A stretch of DNA of 64,000 nt from Pseudoxanthomonas sp. CF385. Lineage in GTDB: Bacteria > Pseudomonadota > Gammaproteobacteria > Xanthomonadales > Xanthomonadaceae. Below, in pieces: positions 44,063 to 53,400 of this stretch. Made by a program: the position numbers and the translations under genes. Numbering within the stretch: position 1 is the first letter of the stretch; each line of letters starts with the position of its first letter. The DNA lies in NCBI RefSeq assembly GCF_900104255.1, contig NZ_FNKZ01000003.1:248001-312000 (forward strand). Direction: 5' to 3'. The notes beneath the pieces were generated by a model, which searched no databases, was not told the DNA's origin, and was given only the letters and a program-made list of their open reading frames with translations.

Positions 44063-46249
44063 ATGACCACCCGCCTCGCCATCGCGCTCGCCGCGACCCT
44101 CGGACTCGCCATGCCCGCCTACAGCCAGGCCGCCACGCCGGCCACCCAGGCCGCCCAGGCCGCCAATCCCTTCTTCGCCGAAAGCCCGCTGCCGCTGCAC
44201 TACCCGCAGTTCGACAAGATCAAGGACAGCGATTTCGCACCCGCCTTCGATGCCGGCATGGCCGAGCAGCTGAAGGAAATGGACGCCATCGCCAACAACC
44301 CGGCCGCGCCCACCTTCGAGAACACCATCATCGCGATGGAGAAGAGCGGCCAGGTGCTGGACCGCGCCACCACCGTGTTCTTCAACCTGGTGGGGACCGA
44401 CACCAACGACGCGCGCAACAAGCTGCGCGCGGACTACTCGGCCAGGTTCGCCGCCCACGGCGATGCCATCAGCCTGAATCCGAAGCTGTTCGCGCGCATC
44501 AAGGCGCTGTTCGAAAAGCGCAACGACCTGGGCCTGGACGCCGAGGGCGTGCGCCTGATCGAGCGTTACCACACCAGCTTCGTGCGCTCGGGCGCTAACC
44601 TCAACGACGCCGACAAGGCGACGCTGAAGACGATGAACGGCGAACTGGCTTCGCTGGCCACGACCTTCAGCGACAACGTGCTGAAGGACGTGAACGCCTC
44701 GGCCGTGGTCGTGGACGACGTGAAGCAGCTCGACGGCCTGACCGAAGCGCAGATCGCCACCGCTGCCGACGTCGCCAAGAAGCGCGGCCTGGAAGGCAAG
44801 TACGTGCTGACCCTGCTGAACACCACCGGCCAGCCGCCGGAATCGCAGTTGACCGACCGCGCGCTGCGCCAGCGCCTGCACGAGGCCTCGGTCGCGCGCG
44901 GCAGCCATGGCGGCGAATTCGACACCACCGCACTGGTCTCGCGCATCATGAAGTTGCGCGCCGACCGCGCGAAGCTGCTCGGCTATCCCAACCACGCCGC
45001 CTACGGCCTGGAAGACCAGACCGCGCGCACGCCGGAAGCGGTGAACGCGATGCTGGGCAAGCTGGCGCCGGCCGCCGTGGCCAACGCCAAGCGCGAGGCC
45101 GCCGACCTGCAGGCCATGATCGACCAGGAGCAGAAGGCCAAGGGCCAGCCGACCTTCGCGCTGGAACCGTGGGACTGGGCGTTCTACTCCGAGAAGGTCC
45201 GCGCCGCGAAGTACAACTTCGACGAGTCGCAGCTCAAGCCGTACTTCGAGATGAAGAACGTGCTGGAGAACGGCGTGTTCTTCGCCGCCAACCAGCTGTA
45301 CGGCCTGACCTTCAAGGAACGCACGGACCTGCCGAAGTATCACGCCGACACCTGGACCTACGATGTGTTCAACGCCGACGGTTCGCCGCTGGCGATCTTC
45401 ATCTTCGACCCGTACGCGCGCGACTCCAAACGCGGCGGCGCGTGGATGAACTCCTACGTGTCGCAGTCGGGCCTGAGCGGCGACAAGCCGGTGGTCGCCA
45501 ACCACCTGAACGTACCGAAGCCGCCGGCGGGCGAACCCACGCTGATGACGTGGGACGAAGTGACCACCACGTTCCATGAGTTCGGCCACGCGCTGCACGG
45601 CATGTTCTCCGACGTGAAGTACCCGTACTTCAGCGGCACCAGCGTGCCGCGCGACTTCGTCGAGTACCCGTCGCAGGTCAACGAGATGTGGGCCGATTGG
45701 CCGTCGATCCTGGCCAACTACGCCAAGCACCACAAGACCGGCGAGCCGCTGCCGCAGGCGCTGCTGGACAAGGTGATCGCTGCTTCCAAGTTCAACGAAG
45801 GCTTCAAGACCACCGAGTACTTGGGCGCCGCGATGCTGGACCAGCGTTGGCACCAGATCACCGCCGACCAGGTCCCCGCCGCCGCCGGCGTGATGAAGTT
45901 CGAAGCCGCCGCGCTGACCGCCGACGGCATCAACTACGCACCGGTGCCGCCGCGCTACAAGACGCCCTACTTCAGCCACATCATGGGCGGTTACTCGGCC
46001 GGCTACTACGCGTACATCTGGTCCGAAGTGCTGGACGCCAACAGCGTGGAGTGGTTCAAGAGCCACGGTGGCCTGAAGCGCGAGAACGGCGACCATTTCC
46101 GTAAGACGCTGCTCTCGCAGGGCGGCAGCCAGGACGCGATGAAGTTGTTCCGCGACTTCGCCGGCCACGATCCGAAGATCGAGCCGCTGCTGGAGAAGCG
46201 CGGCCTGACGGCACCGGCAGCTGCGCCGGCGGCCAAGCAGGTCAAGTAA
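44063..46249 (+). CDS. dcp: Exported M3-family zinc metallopeptidase (oligopeptidase/Dcp type)
   Basis: 728 residues. The N terminus TTRLAIALAATLGLAMPAYSQA is a signal peptide, so this acts in the periplasm. The M3 zinc motif is TTFHEFGHALHGMF (His505-Glu506-x-x-His509), followed by a third ligand region SQVNEMWADWP. The substrate loop GGYSAGYYAYIWSEVLDA near 650 is typical of the family. These enzymes remove dipeptides or cleave short peptides. The dcp label is by length and order of motifs; oligopeptidase A-like function is equally possible. ATG 44063 is chosen because it starts the signal peptide; an ATG at 44051 is an alternative. A strong terminator follows. Confidence 0.88.
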   Translation: MTTRLAIALAATLGLAMPAYSQAATPATQAAQAANPFFAESPLPLHYPQFDKIKDSDFAPAFDAGMAEQLKEMDAIANNPAAPTFENTIIAMEKSGQVLDRATTVFFNLVGTDTNDARNKLRADYSARFAAHGDAISLNPKLFARIKALFEKRNDLGLDAEGVRLIERYHTSFVRSGANLNDADKATLKTMNGELASLATTFSDNVLKDVNASAVVVDDVKQLDGLTEAQIATAADVAKKRGLEGKYVLTLLNTTGQPPESQLTDRALRQRLHEASVARGSHGGEFDTTALVSRIMKLRADRAKLLGYPNHAAYGLEDQTARTPEAVNAMLGKLAPAAVANAKREAADLQAMIDQEQKAKGQPTFALEPWDWAFYSEKVRAAKYNFDESQLKPYFEMKNVLENGVFFAANQLYGLTFKERTDLPKYHADTWTYDVFNADGSPLAIFIFDPYARDSKRGGAWMNSYVSQSGLSGDKPVVANHLNVPKPPAGEPTLMTWDEVTTTFHEFGHALHGMFSDVKYPYFSGTSVPRDFVEYPSQVNEMWADWPSILANYAKHHKTGEPLPQALLDKVIAASKFNEGFKTTEYLGAAMLDQRWHQITADQVPAAAGVMKFEAAALTADGINYAPVPPRYKTPYFSHIMGGYSAGYYAYIWSEVLDANSVEWFKSHGGLKRENGDHFRKTLLSQGGSQDAMKLFRDFAGHDPKIEPLLEKRGLTAPAAAPAAKQVK

Positions 46250-46268
46250 GCGACTTCCTCGTCGCCGG

Positions 46269-46301
46269 CCACGCCACCTTCGGGTGGCGTGGTTTTTTTT
46301 T
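46269..46301 (+). terminator. Strong Rho-independent terminator after the M3 peptidase gene
   Basis: Ten-base arms CCACGCCACC (46269-46278) and GGTGGCGTGG (46283-46292) with a TTCG loop, followed by nine T residues. Confidence 0.95.
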
Positions 46302-46322
46302 GGCCCACGCAAACGCTCCACG

Positions 46323-46368
46323 TTGTCCACACCGGGTGTGGATGAGTACTGCACCAATCTGTGGATAA
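46323..46368. promoter_or_regulatory. Cluster of three DnaA-box-like 9-mers
   Basis: TTGTCCACA (46323-46331), TGTGGATGA (46337-46345, reverse complement TCATCCACA) and TGTGGATAA (46360-46368, reverse complement TTATCCACA, the consensus DnaA box) lie within 46 bases in a 134-base gap between the M3 peptidase and dnaJ. The first two also form a short stem. Outside oriC such clusters can titrate or regenerate DnaA, but no origin genes are nearby. Confidence 0.55.
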
Positions 46369-46403
46369 GCGTCGCGCGGCCTTGCCGGCCGGGGCTGTCA
46401 AGC

Positions 46404-46428
46404 GGCCTGGCGATTATTTCGCCAGGCC
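46404..46428. terminator. Hairpin after the dnaJ/cbpA gene
   Basis: Ten-base arms GGCCTGGCGA (46404-46413) and TCGCCAGGCC (46419-46428) with a five-base loop, eight bases beyond the dnaJ-type stop on the minus strand. There is no T run; it is terminator-like only. Confidence 0.5.
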
Positions 46429-46435
46429 GGCCGCA

Positions 46436-47326
46436 TCATTCGCCGAACGCGCTGGCCAAGGCGGCGTACGCCTTGCGTTGTTCGTCGGTCTCCGCGCGCG
46501 GCGCGGTGATTTCCAGTTCGACGATCTGGTCGCCCGGCGGCGTGCCCGGCAGGCCGCGGCCACGCAGGCGCAGCTTGCGCCCGGAATCCGAATCCGGCGG
46601 GATCTTCAGCTCCACCGCACCGCCCAGCGTTGGCACGCTGAGCGAAGCGCCCAGCGCGGCCTGCCACGGCGTCAGCGCCAACACGTGGATGATGTTGCGG
46701 CCGTCGACCTCGAATTGGGGATGCGGCGCGTACTCCACTTCCAGCAGCAGGTTGCCGCCCTGGCTGCCCTGCCCGGCAAGCCGGATGACCTGGCCCGGCT
46801 TCACCCCGGTCGGCACCCGGACATCGAGCTGGCGACCGTTGACGTTGACGCGCACGCTGCCGCCGTCATGCACCGCCTGCAGCGGCACCGCGAGCTTGGC
46901 CCGCGAATCGCGCGGCCCCTGGGGTCCGCGTTGCGAAGGTTGCTCGGCGCGGCCGCGCCGGCCGAACAGGCCTTCGAAGAAATCGCTGAAGCCCGCACCG
47001 CCCCCGCCGCCGCCCGCGCCGCCGAAGATCTCTTCGAAATCGAACTCCTGCGAGCCCGGCCCGCCGCGCCCGAAATCAGGCGGCGGACGGAATTCTTCGC
47101 CGGGACGGTAGCCACGCGCGCGCAGCTGGTCGTACGCGGCGCGCTTCTGCGGATCGCGCAGCGCCTCGTAGGCCTCGTTCACGGCCTTGAACTGATCCTC
47201 GGCGCCGGCTTCCTTGCTGACATCCGGATGGTATTTGCGGGCAAGGCGCCGGTAGGCGGTCTTGATCTCCGCGTCACCGGCCGAAGGTTCCACGCCCAGC
47301 ACCGCGTAATAGTCTTTGAACTGCAT
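46436..47326 (-). CDS. cbpA: DnaJ-class co-chaperone, CbpA type
   Basis: 296 residues. The J domain has the HPD motif in RKYHPDVSKEAGAED (His33-Asp35). A Gly/Phe-rich stretch (about 85-115, FGGAGGGGGGAGFSDFFEGLFG) and the two C-terminal substrate-binding domains (VNVNGRQLDVRVPTGVKPGQVIRLAGQGS, LSVPTLGGAVELKIPPDSDSG) follow, with no zinc-finger region, so it is CbpA/DnaJB type. It stimulates DnaK. ATG 47324-47326 has GGAG six bases upstream. It is divergent from the peroxiredoxin gene and separated by 156 bases. Confidence 0.93.
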   Translation of the reverse strand: MQFKDYYAVLGVEPSAGDAEIKTAYRRLARKYHPDVSKEAGAEDQFKAVNEAYEALRDPQKRAAYDQLRARGYRPGEEFRPPPDFGRGGPGSQEFDFEEIFGGAGGGGGGAGFSDFFEGLFGRRGRAEQPSQRGPQGPRDSRAKLAVPLQAVHDGGSVRVNVNGRQLDVRVPTGVKPGQVIRLAGQGSQGGNLLLEVEYAPHPQFEVDGRNIIHVLALTPWQAALGASLSVPTLGGAVELKIPPDSDSGRKLRLRGRGLPGTPPGDQIVELEITAPRAETDEQRKAYAALASAFGE

Positions 47327-47482
47327 GCGAACTCCGCCGTCTCCGGAGGCGGCCCGCACCGGCGGGCGCCACCGCGCAATTCTAATCGCCCGCGGTGCCG
47401 GCGGCGTGGAGGCGGCGCAGTCACGGTGGCGCGACGCCGGCGCGCTACACTGGATCGCATACCCCCACTACCAGGCAGTCCG

Positions 47483-47962
47483 ATGAGCATCCAGGTTGGC
47501 GAGCGCATTCCCGAAGTGACCCTCAAGCGCATCCGCGAGGGCGTGGAGACGGTGGACACCATCGCCCTGTTCGATGGCCGCAAGGCGGTGCTGTTCGCCG
47601 TGCCCGGCGCGTTCACCCCGACCTGCTCCGAGAAGCACCTGCCGAGCTACGTGCAGCACTTCGAGGAATTCCGCAAGCGCGGCATCGAGGTGTTCTGCGT
47701 GTCGGTGAACGACCCGTTCGTGATGCAGGCCTGGGGCAAGACCCAGCACGTGCCCGACGGCCTGCAGATGCTGGCCGACGGCAACGCCGACCTGGCCAAG
47801 GCATTGGGCCTCGAGATGGACGCCAGCGCCTACGGCATGGGCGTGCGCGCCAAGCGCTTCTCCCTGTATGCGGAAGACGGCGTGGTGAAGCACGTCTTCG
47901 TCGAAGCGCCGGGCGAATACAAGGTCTCGGGTGCGGAGCACATGCTCGAGCAGCTTGGCTGA
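47483..47962 (+). CDS. Peroxiredoxin, Prx5 type
   Basis: 159 residues. The peroxidatic motif is AVPGAFTPTCSEKHLPSYV (Cys48), characteristic of the Prx5/type II peroxiredoxins. The rest fits the fold (IEVFCVSVNDPFVMQAWG, LEMDASAYGMGVRAKRFSLYAEDG). The enzyme reduces hydrogen peroxide and alkyl hydroperoxides, with glutaredoxin or glutathione as usual electron donors. No fused glutaredoxin domain is present. ATG 47483-47485 has only a weak upstream AGGC. A possible -10 TACACT lies at 47446-47451. It ends 45 bases before the convergent pbpC stop. Confidence 0.92.
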   Translation: MSIQVGERIPEVTLKRIREGVETVDTIALFDGRKAVLFAVPGAFTPTCSEKHLPSYVQHFEEFRKRGIEVFCVSVNDPFVMQAWGKTQHVPDGLQMLADGNADLAKALGLEMDASAYGMGVRAKRFSLYAEDGVVKHVFVEAPGEYKVSGAEHMLEQLG

Positions 47963-48007
47963 TGCGCCTCCACCCGCGATGGCCCCGCCATCACGGGTAC
48001 GGGCTCC

Positions 48008-50404
48008 CTAGCGCAGTACTTCGAACCGCACCCTCGTCCACGCACCGCTGCCGGCAAGCGCCGTGAGCTGGTGTTCGCCAGGCTCCCCGAAATCCCGCTG
48101 GAAGGCCTGGGCGCCCTGCGTTTCCGCGATCCAGCGGCCATCCAGCAACCACTGGATGCGCGATTCCGTTCCGAGCGCGCGCAGTTGCAGCCGCACGCCA
48201 TGCGGACTGCCCGGCGCGCGGGCGAGCGTGGCGCGATCGCTGAGGCCTTCGATGCGCAGTTCCTCGGTGGCATCACGGCCATCGGGCTGGCAATCGGGCG
48301 ACAGCGGCGGGAGCCGGGAGGCCGCCCGCGTCTGCGCCGGCAGCCACGGTGATGCGAGCGCCGGCCAGCGCGCGATCTCCGAGCTGCCTACCTCATGCCC
48401 GCGCGCGCATTCGGCGGACAGGCGCAGGCCACTTCGCGCGTCGATGTCGAAACGCTCGCGCCCCACGCTCCACAACCGCGCATCGCGCTCGGCGAACGTC
48501 GGCGGCACGTTGCCCCCCAGCGTCCACGCCTCTCTCTTGCGCTGGCATAGCGAAGGCGCATCGGCTTCCGGCGGCAGACCCAGGGGCCAGCAGATGTCGG
48601 TCGCCGCGACGTCGGCGGGTCGGGCCCGCGGCTCGGCGTCGCCGCGCGCGCGCGGCAGGCTGTCGATCACTTCGAACATCAGCGGCAGCGCGGTGACCGC
48701 CCCGTACTGTCCCGGCAACGGCGTGCCATCGGGGCGCCCTACCCACACGCCGACCGTATAGCGGCGCGTCCCGCCCAACGCCCAGGCATCGCGGAAGCCG
48801 TAGCTGGTGCCGGTCTTCCACGCCACGCGCGGCCGCAGGCCGGTGTCGAGTACGCCGCTGCCATAGCCGGGTCGTGGGTGCGCTTCGAGGACTTCGCGGA
48901 TGATCCAGGCCGCGCCCGGCGACAGCAGTCGGCGGTCCGAAGGCGGATCCTGCGTCGTATAGCGCACCCTGCCCGACAACCCGTCGCGATTCAGGGCCGC
49001 ATGCGCACCGACGAGATCTTCCAGGCGCGCGCCGGTGCCGCCGAGGATCAGCGACAGATTGGGCTTGGCGCCGCGCGGATAGCGCAACACCAGGCCATTG
49101 TTGGCCAGTCGCGCGGAAAAGCGATCCGGCCCGACGCGGTCCAGCAGGTCCACTGCGGGCACGTTGAGCGAAAGACGCAAGGCATCGGCCGCACTGACGG
49201 GTCCGTTGAACGCGGCGTCGAAGTTGCCGGGCCGGTAGCCATGGAACGCCTGCGGCGCGTCGACCAGCAGGCTTTCGGAATGGATGAGGCCATCGTCCAG
49301 CGCCAGGCCGTACAGGAAGGGCTTCAACGTCGAGCCGGGCGACCGCCATGCCTGCACCATGTCGACGTGGCCGAGCCGCTCCCGGTCGCCGAACGCCACC
49401 GATCCCACGTAGGCGCGCGCTTCCATCGTGGCGTTGTCGACCACCAGCAGCGCCGCCGAGGTGCGCGGCGGCAGCGTCGAGAAATAGCCCTGCACGCGCT
49501 CTTCCAGGGTGCGCTGCAGGCCTGCATCGAGCGTCGACACGATCCGCGCCGCGCGCGGCTGCTCCCGTCGGAGCCGCTCCGCCAGCAATGCCGCCTGCAA
49601 CGGCGGTTGCAGGGCACGCGCGACGACCGGCTCGATGCCGGCGTCTTCCACCTCCGCGGGCGACCAGACGCCGAGATCGGCCATGCGCTGCAGCACCTTG
49701 TCGCGCGCCACCTGCGCGGCCTCGGGATGGCGATCGGGGCGAAGCCGGCTGGGCGATTGCGGCAGCACCGCGAGCAGCGCGGCTTCGGCGTGCGACAAGC
49801 GCGACGCCGGCTTGCCCAGATACGCCCAGCTGGCCGCTTCGACGCCTTCGATGGTGCCGCCGAACGGCGCGCGCTCCAGGTACAGCGTCAGGATCTCGCG
49901 CTTGGACAGGTGCGCCTCCAGCTGCACCGCCCGCAACATCTGCTTGGCCTTGCCCCACGGCGTGCGCGAGTGCCGGTCCAGCATGCGCGCGACCTGCATG
50001 GTGAGCGTCGATCCGCCGGATACCACGCGGCCATGGCGGACGAACTGGCCCGCCGCGCGCACCAGTGCCCAGGGATTGATGCCCGGATGCCGCCAGAACC
50101 AACGGTCTTCGTAGCTCAGCAGCGCCTGCAGATAAAGCGGCGACACCGTGTCCACCGAGGCGGGATAGCGCCACACGCCCTCACGATCGGCGAAGGCACG
50201 CAGCGGCGTGCCGTCGCGCGCGACGACGAGCGTGCTGGTGTCGCGCGTCTTCGGTAGCGGGGGCGGGAACGCGAGGTCGAGCACGAGCACCGTCACGAGT
50301 ACGGCGACGGTACCCCAACGCAACCACGGCAACAGCCGGCGTGCGCGATGCAGGCCTTTCGCGATGCGCTCACGCGCGGATCCGAAGCGTGCTGCGTCCT
50401 TCAT
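48008..50404 (-). CDS. pbpC: Penicillin-binding protein 1C
   Basis: 798 residues. A cytoplasmic N terminus and a membrane helix (about 31-48) precede the GT51 glycosyltransferase (LLSYEDRWFWRHPGINPWALVRA with Glu99; SGGSTLTMQVARML; GGTIEGVEAASWAYLGK). The transpeptidase has SPGSTLKPFLYG (Ser358, Lys361), SLN and KTGTSYGFRDAWALG. A C-terminal BiPBP_C-type domain (about 690-798) follows. PbpC makes or modifies peptidoglycan and is not essential in E. coli. It lies 46 bases after the alpha-2-macroglobulin gene on the same strand, the common yfhM-pbpC arrangement, with a hairpin repeat between them. Confidence 0.94.
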   Translation of the reverse strand: MKDAARFGSARERIAKGLHRARRLLPWLRWGTVAVLVTVLVLDLAFPPPLPKTRDTSTLVVARDGTPLRAFADREGVWRYPASVDTVSPLYLQALLSYEDRWFWRHPGINPWALVRAAGQFVRHGRVVSGGSTLTMQVARMLDRHSRTPWGKAKQMLRAVQLEAHLSKREILTLYLERAPFGGTIEGVEAASWAYLGKPASRLSHAEAALLAVLPQSPSRLRPDRHPEAAQVARDKVLQRMADLGVWSPAEVEDAGIEPVVARALQPPLQAALLAERLRREQPRAARIVSTLDAGLQRTLEERVQGYFSTLPPRTSAALLVVDNATMEARAYVGSVAFGDRERLGHVDMVQAWRSPGSTLKPFLYGLALDDGLIHSESLLVDAPQAFHGYRPGNFDAAFNGPVSAADALRLSLNVPAVDLLDRVGPDRFSARLANNGLVLRYPRGAKPNLSLILGGTGARLEDLVGAHAALNRDGLSGRVRYTTQDPPSDRRLLSPGAAWIIREVLEAHPRPGYGSGVLDTGLRPRVAWKTGTSYGFRDAWALGGTRRYTVGVWVGRPDGTPLPGQYGAVTALPLMFEVIDSLPRARGDAEPRARPADVAATDICWPLGLPPEADAPSLCQRKREAWTLGGNVPPTFAERDARLWSVGRERFDIDARSGLRLSAECARGHEVGSSEIARWPALASPWLPAQTRAASRLPPLSPDCQPDGRDATEELRIEGLSDRATLARAPGSPHGVRLQLRALGTESRIQWLLDGRWIAETQGAQAFQRDFGEPGEHQLTALAGSGAWTRVRFEVLR

Positions 50405-50416
50405 CCCGTACGGGCT

Positions 50417-50442
50417 CCTTCTCCCCGCATGCGGGGAGAAGG
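50417..50442. repeat. Perfect palindromic hairpin, CCCCGCATGCGGGG core (copy 1 of 3)
   Basis: CCTTCTCCCCGCA and TGCGGGGAGAAGG are exact reverse complements, giving a 26-base palindrome in the gap between the alpha-2-macroglobulin and pbpC genes. The same CCCCGCATGCGGGG core recurs at 61370-61391 and 61657-61674. It may lower pbpC expression relative to its upstream partner. Confidence 0.8.
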
Positions 50443-50450
50443 CGTGTCCC

Positions 50451-53400
50451 TCACGGCTGCACCACCGTCAGCGTCGCCGGCGATGCCTTGCCGACACCGC
50501 GGATGTCGGGACGGTACATGTCCTCGACCAGCGACGGCGGCACCGTGTACGTACCGGGCGTGACCGCACGGACCAGGTAGAAGAGCTTCGCCGTGCCGCC
50601 ACGATCCAGCTTCAGCGCCGCCACGTAGCGATCGTCGCGGAACTCCTCGTGCTTGACGTCGGCAGCGCTGCCGCGATCGCTGATGGCGATGCCATCCACC
50701 ACCACCTCGGCCCACTGCTTGGCGTCGCCCAGGTTGAAGTTCTCGATCTCGAGGCCGGCCGGCAGCAGGTCGGTGAACAATGCATCAGGCATCGCCACGT
50801 TCGCGGTGATGCCCACCCGCACGATCAGCGCCTCGCCTTCCTTCAGCGCGCCCCCCTTCCACTCCTGGCCATCGGTCGTGTAGTAGCGGCGCTCGATCCC
50901 GATCTGGCGGTTATCCGGCGCAGGCGCGCTGCGCGGGATGCCGGCCACATCCAGCGAGGCGTACAGCGGCGGCGAGCCTTCCGGCACGAAACGCACGCCC
51001 CGGGCCAGCGCGGCGTGATCGACGCTGCGACCGAACAGGCGCACCGGCGCCACAGCCTCCGCGTCGCCACCGATACTCCACTGTCCCGAGACCAGCTTCT
51101 TCTGGTCCACCATCAACGCCTTGCCCAGCCGCGCCAACGCCACCTGCTCCTGCGTGCTCAGCCACAACCAGCCGCTGTTGCGGCGCGCGTCCAGTTCGCG
51201 TCCCAGCGAGATCGCGCGGCGGTCGTACTCGGGCTTGGCCAGCTTGCGTTCGTGCACCAGCGCGATCATCAGCGCATCGTCACGCAGCTTGGTGCCGTAG
51301 TCGCCCAGGTACTCCGGTCGGTCGCCGGTCTTGGCGAAGCCTTCCGCGATCGCCTTGGCGCCGCGGTTGCGATCGCCCTGCAGCGTCAGCGCGATGCCCA
51401 GATGCACCAGCGGAAGACCGGTCAACGTCTTGCCGCGCTCGTTGTCGTACAGCGCGCGCAGCGTACCCAGCGGCGCACGGTTGACCCGCGCGAGCACGTA
51501 GCCGGCATAGGCCTGGTTGGCGAACTTCAGATGGTCGCGCCGGTCGTAGCCGTAGAACTGCGCGCCTCCGGCCAGCAGGTCCTCGTTGAGGCGGGTCAGC
51601 GCCTTCTGCAGCACGGCGTCCGGCACGGCGAAGCCGCCTTCGCGCGCGTCCAGCAGGAACTCGGCGATGTACGGCGTCAGGCCAGGATTGACGTAGTCGT
51701 CGTTGCCCCACATCGAGAAATGCCCATTGGCGACCTGCATCGAGGCGAGGCGACCGAACGCGCCTTCCATGCGTTCGCGACGCTTCTTCGCCTCCAGGCC
51801 CTCGATACCGAGCAGCTTCGCCGTGGCGTCGTCGAGTTCCAGCGCCGCATAGCCCTTGCTGGTGGTCTGTTCGGCGCACCCATACGGATATTCCAGGGCG
51901 CCCTTCAATGCACTGGCGAACGGGATCGGCGGCAATGCGCTGACGGTCATGCGCGCCGTCACCGAACCCGGCATCAGCCCGTCGGCGAAGCCTGCGCCCA
52001 TCTCCACAGGCGCCAGGCTGTCCAGCACCTGCGTGCGCGAGCGCAGCACCGCCGGCCAACCCGCCCGCACCGGAACGTCGTAGCGCCGGTCCACCTTGAA
52101 ACCGTTGCCTTCGACACGCACGCGGACCTGCGCCGTGGTGTAGCCCTCGCCCGCGGTGATCGGGAACGTCAGCGTGCGCTTGGCATCGATGGCGAGGTCG
52201 GCGCTGCGGCTGCCCTCGCCGATGTCCAGCGGCCCCTCGCCGTTGACCAGCACCTTGAACGCACCGGTCTTGCCGGTGAAGTTCTGCACGTCCAGGGTTA
52301 CCGTGCTCTTGTCGCCCGGTGCGAGCACGCGCGGCAGGCTGGCTTCGGCCACGATCGGTGCGCGCACCACGGTCTTGCGGTCGCGATTTCCGTAGCGCGT
52401 ATCCGAATAGACCAGCGCAGACACGCGCAGCGTGCCGTTGAAATCGGGCACCTTAAGCGCGATCCGCGCGTTGCCCTTGCCGTCCAGCTTCACCGGCCCG
52501 GAGAACAGGTCCACCGTCTGCACGCGCGAGGTGGGACGCTTCGCCTGCGGCAGTGCCGCTAGCGCCATGTCGCCGCCGAAACGCAGTTTCGCGCTGCCGC
52601 CCTCGAAGCTCTCGATCACGCGGCCGTAGATGTCGTAGGCATCCACGCCCAGGCGCCGCTGGGCGAAGAACTGCGCGTTGGCGTCCGGCACCGGGAAGCG
52701 GGTGATGTTGAGGATGCCCACGTCGACCGCGGACACGGTGACGTGCGCCGTCTGGCCAGCGAGTTCCGGCACGCTGACGCTGGCCCGCAGGTCCTGCTCC
52801 GGACGCATCTGTTTCGGCACCGACAGGCCGACCGCGACGCGACGGTCGCGACGGTCCATCGGCACGTGCGCCACGCCGACGGCGCGCGCCGGGGTGATCT
52901 TGCTGGGGGCCGATCCGCCACGGAACACCAGCGCGGTGACGTAGACGTCGTGGCGCTCCCATTCCTTGGTGACCGGAATCGAGAACGTGCTGCCCGGCTT
53001 GGCCTCGATCGCCTGCACGTACAGCATGCGGTCGGCTTCCACCATCAGCAGGCCCTTGCCGGCGTGCGGCGGCGTGACGGTGACCTTGAGCGTGTCGCCC
53101 GCCTTGTAGCCGGTCTTGTCCAGGGCCAGCTTGACCTTGTCGGGGCGCGCGTCGAGGCCACGGTTTTGGTCGTCCCAGCTCCAGCCCGCGCGGAACGGAT
53201 AGCGCGTGGTCAGGCCCGTGGCCGGATCGAACACATCCAGCCGGTATTCGCCCCACTCCACCGGGAAATCGATCTTCGCCGCACCGGTACCGATCTCCAG
53301 CGTGCGGGTGTCCTTGTTCTCGAAGCGGCGGGTGAAGTCGTAATCCCAGCCGCCGTCCTCGTCGTAGTTCCAGTGGTAGTCGCGCAGCTCGCGCACCAGC

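Noticed and set aside
44039..46357. A 772-codon minus-strand open frame opposite the M3 peptidase gene
   Set aside because: It is the complement of a full M3 peptidase with signal peptide, zinc motif and terminator.
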